In this document: positions 1-7,000 of the stretch, piece by piece | How the letters are laid out: each line of letters begins with the position of its first letter | Position numbering within the stretch: position 1 is the first letter of the stretch | DNA from: CAYOBW01 sp964402115 | GTDB lineage: Bacteria > Verrucomicrobiota > Kiritimatiellia > UBA8416 > CAYOBW01 | Direction of reading: 5' to 3' | Length of the DNA stretch: 15,551 nucleotides | Assembly (NCBI GenBank): GCA_964402115.1 | Contig: CAYOBW010000165.1 | Span: 1 to 15,551 of the forward strand | Notes under the pieces: model-generated | Seen by the model: only the letters and a program-made list of their open reading frames with translations | What the model was told of the DNA's origin: nothing | The model's database searches: none | Translations under genes and position numbers: made by a program

Positions 1-3000
1 GCACCGCAACCAACACCTACACGATCCGGAACACAGGCAATCTCCCCCTGACCGGCCTCACCTGGCCGTTCGTGCAGATCGTCGGGGCCGCCGCCGGGGA
101 TTTCACGGTGACGCGCGATCCGCAGGTTCCGGTTGCCCCCGGCACTTCCACGACATTTCGAGTGGTCTTCGATCCCAGCGCGGCCGGCACGCGGCGCGCC
201 ACGGTGACGATCCCCAACAACGCCTACGGCCAGAACCCCTTCACGTTCGACCTCACCGGCGTCGGCGCGGTGCCGGAGATGGACGTCAGGGGCAACAACG
301 TGTCGATCACGTCGGGCGACACCACGCCCAACGGGGCGGACAACACGGATTTCGGTAACGTGCCCATCGGGCACACGGTGGAGCGTGTCTTCCGGGTGTA
401 CAATCTCGGGGGCGCCCCCCTGGCGTTCACGGACCTCGTGCGCGTGCAGGTTTCCGGCCCGCAAGCGTCCGAATTCACCGTCAAGCAGCAGCTTCCGGAA
501 ACCGTGCCCGGCCACGGTCAGGCGTCTTTCACAATCTCCTTCAACCCGAGCACGGGCTACCGCCAGGCCACGGTCAGCGTGGCCAACACGGACGCGGACG
601 AGAACCCCTACACGTTTTCCATCGCGGGCACCGGCGTCGCGCCCGAGACGGACGTGAAGGGAAACGGCACGTCCATCGCGGACGGCGACGCGACGCCGCG
701 CACGGCGGACCACACGGATTTCGGCAGTGTCCTGGCCCTCAGCCCGCTCACGCGGACTTTCACGATCTTCAACACCGGCACGGGCGACCTCGACCTGCCA
801 GGCACCCCGCGCGTGAGTCTGCTCGCCGGCACGAACCAGTTCAGGGTCACGCAGTACCCCGTCACGCCCGTGACCCCGGGCACGAGCACGACCTTCCAGG
901 TGACGTTCGTGCCGTGGGACGCGGGAGTCTACAGCAATACGGTGCGCATCGTGAACACCGACCCCGACGAGGATCCGTACACCTTCGCGATCCGGGGCAC
1001 GGGCACGCGGCCGGTGGCGGTCGTGCGCGGCAAGGGCGTGACGATCGCGGACGACGACACGACGCCTTCAAAGGCCGACGACACGGACTACGGCTGCGTG
1101 CCGCTCGGCGTCACGGTGTACCGGACGTACACGGTCGCGAACACCGGCACGATCGGCCTCAGCTTCACGAACGCGCCGCGCGTCCGATTCACGGGGCCCG
1201 CCGCCGCCGAGTTCGCCCTGGCCGCGGCGCCAGCCTCGCCCGTCGCCGTCGGCGGCAGCACGACCTTCAGGGTCGCCTTCACGCCGCGGGCCGGCGGCTA
1301 CCGCGCGGCCACGGTCGTCATCCCCGACAACGATCCGGTCAATCCGTCGTATGCCTTCGCCGTGCGCGGACTGGCGGCGGAGCCCCTCACCAACGGCGTG
1401 CCGTCCGCGGTCGGCACCCTCACCAACGCGTTTACCTTCGGCCTGACCACCGACAGCTGGCACAGCGTGTCGTGTTACTCCGCCCTCGGTCATTTCGACC
1501 TCAACGTCTACAGCAGCACGAGCCGGACCGAGATGCTGGACATGTCGACATCGCAGATACCGGGCGATCCCGACTTCGTTGTGCTCAACGGACGTGCGCT
1601 GGGCGCCGCGCCTTGCACGGCCTGCGCAGTCGTGTATGGCACGGCGCCCTACGCCGCGTGTACCGTCAAGGCGGAGCGCGCCGCGCCGGCGATCGACGTG
1701 AACCGGCTCTACACCGGCTGCCGGCTGGATGCGGCGGACCCCGCCGACCTCTACGAGGTTCAGCTGGATGCCGGCCGGACCTATCGCATCCGTGTGCAGC
1801 CGGTTTCGGCCGCGGCCGGCCAGGCAGCCGGCGACCTCGGTTTCTACCTGTTCAATCCGGAGATGAGCACGGGCATACCGTCCTCCTTCGACATCCACGT
1901 GGACAATCTGGGCACGGGCGGCGCCGAGTCGTTCAGCTACGCAGCCATGACTTCCGGGCGCTACGCGCTGCTCGTGATCCGGCGCGGCAACCCCACGGGT
2001 TACGAACTGAGCGTGATGACCGGTCCTTTGCCGCGGGTCCAGGGCAACGGCCTCACGGTCGTCAACGGCGATACCACGCCGACAACGGAAGACGGGACCG
2101 CTTTCGCTGCCGGGGACGTGAGCGGCGCCGCCACGCTGCATGCGTTCAATCTCTTCAATCTGGGTGTCGGCGATCTCATCCTGACCAACGCGCCGCCCAG
2201 AGTGCGGTTTACGGGTACGGACGCCGCCTCCTTCGGTATCGGCACCATGCCGGGCCGGACGATCGTGCCAGACCTCTATACGACGTTCACGCTGGGGTTC
2301 GTTCCGCGACACTCCGGACCGTGCACAGCCACGGCCGTGATCGGCTCGAACGAGATCCTGACGCCCACCTACCAGTTTGCCGTGCAGGGCATGGGCTTCC
2401 ACCGGCTCGCGGACGACGCCCCGGCGCCCACGGCGCTCACCGCCGTTCCGGAGTACCTGACGTTCGACGCCTCCGGCACGCAGTGGAGCGCGGTGGGGGT
2501 GAAAAGCCCGTTGCAGAACCGCGAGCTGCGCCTGGCGCGAGATCCGTCATTCGCCGACTGGAACCTCGACTCGAAGGCGGCGGGAACCCTGACCGAGTTC
2601 GTGGCCGTCGAATCCACCAAGACCACGAACTGGTACGTCCGCGTCTCGGGCGGCACGGTCACCAACTACAGCGCCCAGATGTGTCGTCCCGCGACGAACC
2701 TGGCGGCGGGGGTGGCGCAGGCCGGTTTCATGGGCGCCGCGGATGTCCTGGCCGCCTATCGGGCCGACTGGACCGCCGGCACGACCTACTACGTGGCGGT
2801 AGACCCGCTGCCCGATTCGCCTGCCAAGCAGAACCTGTCGCTGTTCGTGCTCCGCCCGGGACGCAGTTACGGCAGCCGCACGGCGGCGGACGCGGGCGCC
2901 GATGCCTCTGGGACAAACGCACGCGAAAGCTTGACGCTGACCGCCACACAAACCGGCACGTACCTCGTTCTGGTCGTCAACGAAACCTCGACGCCCGCCA

Positions 3001-4016
3001 CCAAGTGGAGCGTGGTTGCGGCCCCGGCCGTGCCGGACATGGGCGTCCTCGGCAACAGCCAGCCGATTCCCTCGGGCAGCACGTTGCTTTCCGTAACCAA
3101 CAACACGCGTTTCCCGATGCTCTCGACCGCGGTGGCCTGCACGAACACCTTCACGATCCGCAACGCCGGCTACGCGACCCTGCAATTGAACGGCACGCCG
3201 CGCGTGCAGTTCGACGGCGCCAACCCGCAGGACTTCACCGCCACGACGCTCCCCGCCGCGTCGGTCCCCCTGCGCGGCGCGGGGACGACCACGTTCGCCA
3301 TCGCCTTCCACCCCCGCGGTCGCGGTGCGCGCTCCGCGCGCGTGGTGATTCCCAGCAACCAGGGCGCCGCCTACACGTTCGCGGTCGGCGGCACGGCGAC
3401 GGGGCCAAGCATGGAGGTCGAATCCTGGGCCACGGGCGCGCCCGTGCCACACGGCAGCGTCGCGCCGCTGGTCACCAACGACACCGATTTCCTCGACTTC
3501 ACGCCGGGAGGACCGTGGGCTCACACCAACATGTTCCTGATCCATAACGTCGGCGAGGACTGGTTGAACTTCACCAACAACCCGCGCGCGGTCGTGGCGG
3601 GACCGCAGGCCGGCGACTTCCGGGTAATTGTGGGCGGCGCGGCGCTGCCGGCGGGTGAAGCCCTTGACCTGCGCGTGGCGTTTCAACCCACGGCCGTGGG
3701 CCTGCGCCAGGCGACCGTGCGCATTCCGAGCAGCGACCCGGCACACGATCCGTTCGAATTCGCCGTGCAGGGCACGGGCGTCCTGCCCCGGCTGACGAAA
3801 TTGGAGGACGTCGGGGGAGGCTGGTTCAGGCTGTACTGGCAGAGCATCGCGAATGTCCAATACGACGTGTATCGGACCGATTCCCTGGCTCGGGGGTTCA
3901 CGGGTGTGGTGACCCGCCTGACCGGCGCCACGCCGCCGACGAACGCGGTCTACATCGAGCCTGCCGCTGCCGGCAAGCCGCTCTACCTGCGGGTGAAGGT
4001 AGGCCGGCAACGGTGA
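1..4016 (+). CDS. Large exported choice-of-anchor D repeat protein, 5' partial
   Basis: The reading frame is open from base 3 with no start in the window and gives 1337 residues up to TGA at 4014-4016. It contains about seven choice-of-anchor D (ASH/Hydin-like Ig) units of about 123 residues, at roughly nt 3-280 (partial), 281-650, 651-1020, 1021-1390, 2035-2400, 3035-3410 and 3411-3785. Each unit has the signatures GN-x-x-x-I-x-x-GD-x-TP, TDFG, TFTI-x-NTG, STTF-x-V-x-F-x-P and PYTF-x-I-x-GTG. Two PPC-like beta domains interrupt the array at about 1390-2035 and 2405-3030; the first carries DLYEVQLDAGRTYRIRV. A 75-residue tail (from about 3793) ends in RVKVGRQR. Alignment to the paralogue at 9623-14236 suggests roughly 175-200 residues are missing at the left. 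Known members of this family are exported surface proteins; adhesion or a structural role is inference. It is probably cotranscribed with the next gene, 23 bases downstream. Confidence 0.9.
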   Translation, partial: TATNTYTIRNTGNLPLTGLTWPFVQIVGAAAGDFTVTRDPQVPVAPGTSTTFRVVFDPSAAGTRRATVTIPNNAYGQNPFTFDLTGVGAVPEMDVRGNNVSITSGDTTPNGADNTDFGNVPIGHTVERVFRVYNLGGAPLAFTDLVRVQVSGPQASEFTVKQQLPETVPGHGQASFTISFNPSTGYRQATVSVANTDADENPYTFSIAGTGVAPETDVKGNGTSIADGDATPRTADHTDFGSVLALSPLTRTFTIFNTGTGDLDLPGTPRVSLLAGTNQFRVTQYPVTPVTPGTSTTFQVTFVPWDAGVYSNTVRIVNTDPDEDPYTFAIRGTGTRPVAVVRGKGVTIADDDTTPSKADDTDYGCVPLGVTVYRTYTVANTGTIGLSFTNAPRVRFTGPAAAEFALAAAPASPVAVGGSTTFRVAFTPRAGGYRAATVVIPDNDPVNPSYAFAVRGLAAEPLTNGVPSAVGTLTNAFTFGLTTDSWHSVSCYSALGHFDLNVYSSTSRTEMLDMSTSQIPGDPDFVVLNGRALGAAPCTACAVVYGTAPYAACTVKAERAAPAIDVNRLYTGCRLDAADPADLYEVQLDAGRTYRIRVQPVSAAAGQAAGDLGFYLFNPEMSTGIPSSFDIHVDNLGTGGAESFSYAAMTSGRYALLVIRRGNPTGYELSVMTGPLPRVQGNGLTVVNGDTTPTTEDGTAFAAGDVSGAATLHAFNLFNLGVGDLILTNAPPRVRFTGTDAASFGIGTMPGRTIVPDLYTTFTLGFVPRHSGPCTATAVIGSNEILTPTYQFAVQGMGFHRLADDAPAPTALTAVPEYLTFDASGTQWSAVGVKSPLQNRELRLARDPSFADWNLDSKAAGTLTEFVAVESTKTTNWYVRVSGGTVTNYSAQMCRPATNLAAGVAQAGFMGAADVLAAYRADWTAGTTYYVAVDPLPDSPAKQNLSLFVLRPGRSYGSRTAADAGADASGTNARESLTLTATQTGTYLVLVVNETSTPATKWSVVAAPAVPDMGVLGNSQPIPSGSTLLSVTNNTRFPMLSTAVACTNTFTIRNAGYATLQLNGTPRVQFDGANPQDFTATTLPAASVPLRGAGTTTFAIAFHPRGRGARSARVVIPSNQGAAYTFAVGGTATGPSMEVESWATGAPVPHGSVAPLVTNDTDFLDFTPGGPWAHTNMFLIHNVGEDWLNFTNNPRAVVAGPQAGDFRVIVGGAALPAGEALDLRVAFQPTAVGLRQATVRIPSSDPAHDPFEFAVQGTGVLPRLTKLEDVGGGWFRLYWQSIANVQYDVYRTDSLARGFTGVVTRLTGATPPTNAVYIEPAAAGKPLYLRVKVGRQR
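3546..3816 (+). repeat. 271-bp perfect direct repeat, copy 1 (last D domain of gene 1)
   Basis: Every base from AACGTCGGCGAGGACTGG to TTGGAGGACGTCGGGG matches 13766-14036 at a constant offset of 10,220 bp. Sequence immediately outside differs at several positions. The repeat covers most of the final choice-of-anchor D unit. Confidence 0.97.
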
Positions 4017-4017
4017 G
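3969..4017 (+). repeat. 49-bp perfect direct repeat at the 3' end of gene 1
   Basis: Identical to 14189-14237, again at offset 10,220. It covers the last 15 codons plus the stop. Identity ends one base after the TGA, so the downstream flanks are unrelated. Confidence 0.95.
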
Positions 4018-4027
4018 CCCCATGGCC

Positions 4028-4036
4028 GGGAGGGAG
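4028..4036 (+). promoter_or_regulatory. Ribosome binding site choosing the ATG at 4040
   Basis: GGGAGGGAG lies just upstream of ATG 4040, with the GGAGG core at 4029-4033 and 6 bases of spacing. This favours 4040 over the GTG at 4013, which would overlap the previous stop as GTGA, and over the ATG at 4022. It also places a signal peptide directly at the N-terminus. Confidence 0.75.
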
Positions 4037-4039
4037 AGT

Positions 4040-7000
4040 ATGCGCACAAGTTCGCAGGCAGTCTGGTTGGGTTTGCTCGGGGTGGGCCTGGCGGTCACGT
4101 GCAGTCCGGGGAATCCGGTCACGAACGGCCTGGCGGCCTGGTACGACGCGTCGCACCTGACGCTCGCCAGCGGTGCGTCCGTCACGCTCTGGCCGGACGC
4201 CTCGACCAACGCCCGCGACGCCGTGCAGAGCGTCACCGCGGCGCGGCCCGTCTTCCTGACCAACGTTCTCAACGGGCTGCCCGCCGTGCGGTTCGACGGC
4301 ACGGACGATTCGCTCGAATACGACGGCACCTTTCTGGCCGCCTCCGACTACACGGTTTTCGTGGTCGAAGGGCGGCGCAGCGCGAAGATCGCCTGCTATT
4401 TCCTCGGCGGGGGCGCCGCGACGGCAAACGCCAACCTGCACCTGGGCTATCGCACCGACAACCAGCTGACGCACGCCCAGTACGCCAACGACTATAACAT
4501 GGCGGTTCCGACCTACACGAACCAGCAGTTCTTCATCCACTCCTTCCACCTGGACGCGACGGGCGGCACGGGGCGCCAGACCTACCGCGACGGGGCGCTC
4601 CTCGGCAGCCTGGCCTCCACCGTCCCGCTCGCGTCCTATGCCGGCGCCCGCATCGGCGGCTACCTGGCAACCGGCAACCGCTACAGCGGCGACCTCGCCG
4701 AAATCCTGCTCTACAACCGCTGCCTGAATGCCGTCGAACGCAACGCGGTCGGCCACTACCTGGCGACCAAGTACGCGCTCGGCGCCGCCTACGTCAACCC
4801 CGCCGACGCCGATATCGCCGTGAGCGCCGTGCGCACGACACCCGCCGTCGTCACGGCGGGCGACGAAGTCGCGTACACGCTCACGGCCGTCAACAACGGA
4901 TTCACGAACGCCACCGCCCTCGTCGTCACCAACGCCCTGCCCGCCGGCCTGAGCTTCGCTTCCGCCTCCAGCGCGGCTTACGACGGATGGGCGGGTACCT
5001 GGACCATCGGCCCGCTTGCTTATCTCGCGTCCACAACCCTGACCGTCCGCGCCACCGTCAACGCCTCCGCGGCGGGCGCCGTGCTCACCGTCGCCGCGGG
5101 CCGTCGTTCGGCCGATCAGCACGACTACGCGCCCGCCAACGACACGGCCGCCGTGGTCATCGACGTGCGGGACACGCTCGCCCCCGCCGACTTCGCGTTC
5201 CGGATGCGGCTCGACTTCCCGGGCTACACGCGCGGCGCCACGCTGACGAACTTTCCCGTGCTGGTGCGCCTGTCGGAGGCGCTGCCGGGCTTCCGCTACG
5301 CCCACTTTGCCTCCCCCGACGGCAACGATCTGCGCTTCGTGGCCGCCGACGGCGTCACCGTGCTGTACCATGACAAGGACCGCTGGGACACCAACGGGGC
5401 GTCGGCCGTCTGGGTCCAGGTCGACAGGCTCGCGGCCGGCAGCCACATCTGGGCCTGCTGGGGAAACCTCGCGCAGGCCGCGCCGCCCCCCGCGCTGGCC
5501 TCCCGGCTCACTTGGGCCGACGGCTACGCCGGCGTCTGGCATCTCAATGAGGCGGCGGTCTCCGATCCCGCGCGCGACGCGGGGCCCGGCGCGCGCGACG
5601 CCGCCCCCACGGCCAGCCCCGGCGTCGTTCCCGGCGTCGTCTCGGGCGCGCGCGGCATGACGGGCATCGAGTGCTTCACCGCCGGCGCCGGCGTTGACCT
5701 CAGCTACAAGCCCTTCACCCTCAGCGCCTGGGTCAACCGCCTGCCCAACACGACGGGTGACAACATGTTCTTCGGGGGCGGGACCGGCGCTGCGGACAAG
5801 GGCCTCCACTGCGGCTTCCGCAATGCCAACCTTTACTTCGGCCTCTACGCCGACGACGGCACCTGTGCGACCGACTACAGCGGCGACCGCGGCGCGTGGC
5901 ACGCCTACACGTACGTCCTGGACGGCGCGCACCGCAAGCAGCTTTACCGCGACGGGCAGCCCGTCCTCACCACCGGCGCCACGAACGCGTTCTACCAATC
6001 CACCGGGCTGGTCATCGGCGGGTCGGTCAACGCGGCGCCCTCCCTCAAGGGGCAGATAGACGAAGTGCGCGCGGCCGCGGGCGTCGCCCGCCCGGCCGAC
6101 TGGGTGTGGGCGGAGTGGGCCACCGTGGCCTCCAACGGCACGTTCACGGCCTGCGGCGAAGTCGTCGGCGCCCCCGTCATCGCCAACCTCGCGCCGACCG
6201 GCATTGTCGCCACGGCCGCCGTGGCGAACGGCGCGCTCTCCTTCACGGGCGCCGTCCCGACCGTGGTGACGCTGTGCTGGGGCCCGACCGACGGCGGCGC
6301 CGCCTGGGGGGGCTGGGCCCACACGAACAGGCTGGGCGTGCAACCCATCGGCCCGCTGCGCGTGCCGCTGACGGGCCTGACCGCCTTCACGTCGTACGCC
6401 TACACGTTCCACGCCACCAACGCCCACGGGCAGGCGTGGGCCACGCCCAGCGTGACCTTCCGCACGCGCACCGATCCCTACTGGACGATAACCCCGCTCG
6501 CCGATCCGCACGGCCGAACCGTGCCCTCGACCCGCGAGACCGTGGACGCCGGCGCCGACAGCGCGGTCTACACGTTCGCGCCCGACACCGGCTACCACCT
6601 GACCAACGTCCTGGTGGACGCGTTTTCCATCGGCGTCACCAACGCCTGCCGGTTCCTGAACGTCACCGCCGACCACACCATTCAGGCGCAGTTCGGGCTC
6701 AATGCGTACACGGTGACGGTCGTCCAGGCGGCCCACGGGTCGATCGTGCCGACGAACGGGGTGGTCGTGTACCACGGCGGCGATGCCTCGTTGCGCGTGC
6801 GTCCCGACGCCGGCTACTACGCGCGCGACGTTTACGCCGACGGTGTTTCGATCGGCCCGCTCCACGACGTCACGCTCACCAACGTCACGGCGCCGCGCAC
6901 CGTCACCGCCCTCTTCGCCCCGCTGCCCTACGGCATGGTGACCAACGGCCTCGTGCTCTGGCTGAACGCGGGCACCGTCTCGCAAAGCAACGGCACATAC

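Noticed and set aside
914..3547. Plus-strand open frame of 877 codons in another phase of gene 1
   Set aside because: The product is Arg/His/Gly-rich without domains, while the other phase carries clear repeated Ig-like units.
2547..4049. Minus-strand open frame of 500 codons
   Set aside because: It is a shadow of gene 1. A matching shadow at 13406-14230 exists only because genes 1 and 3 are paralogous.
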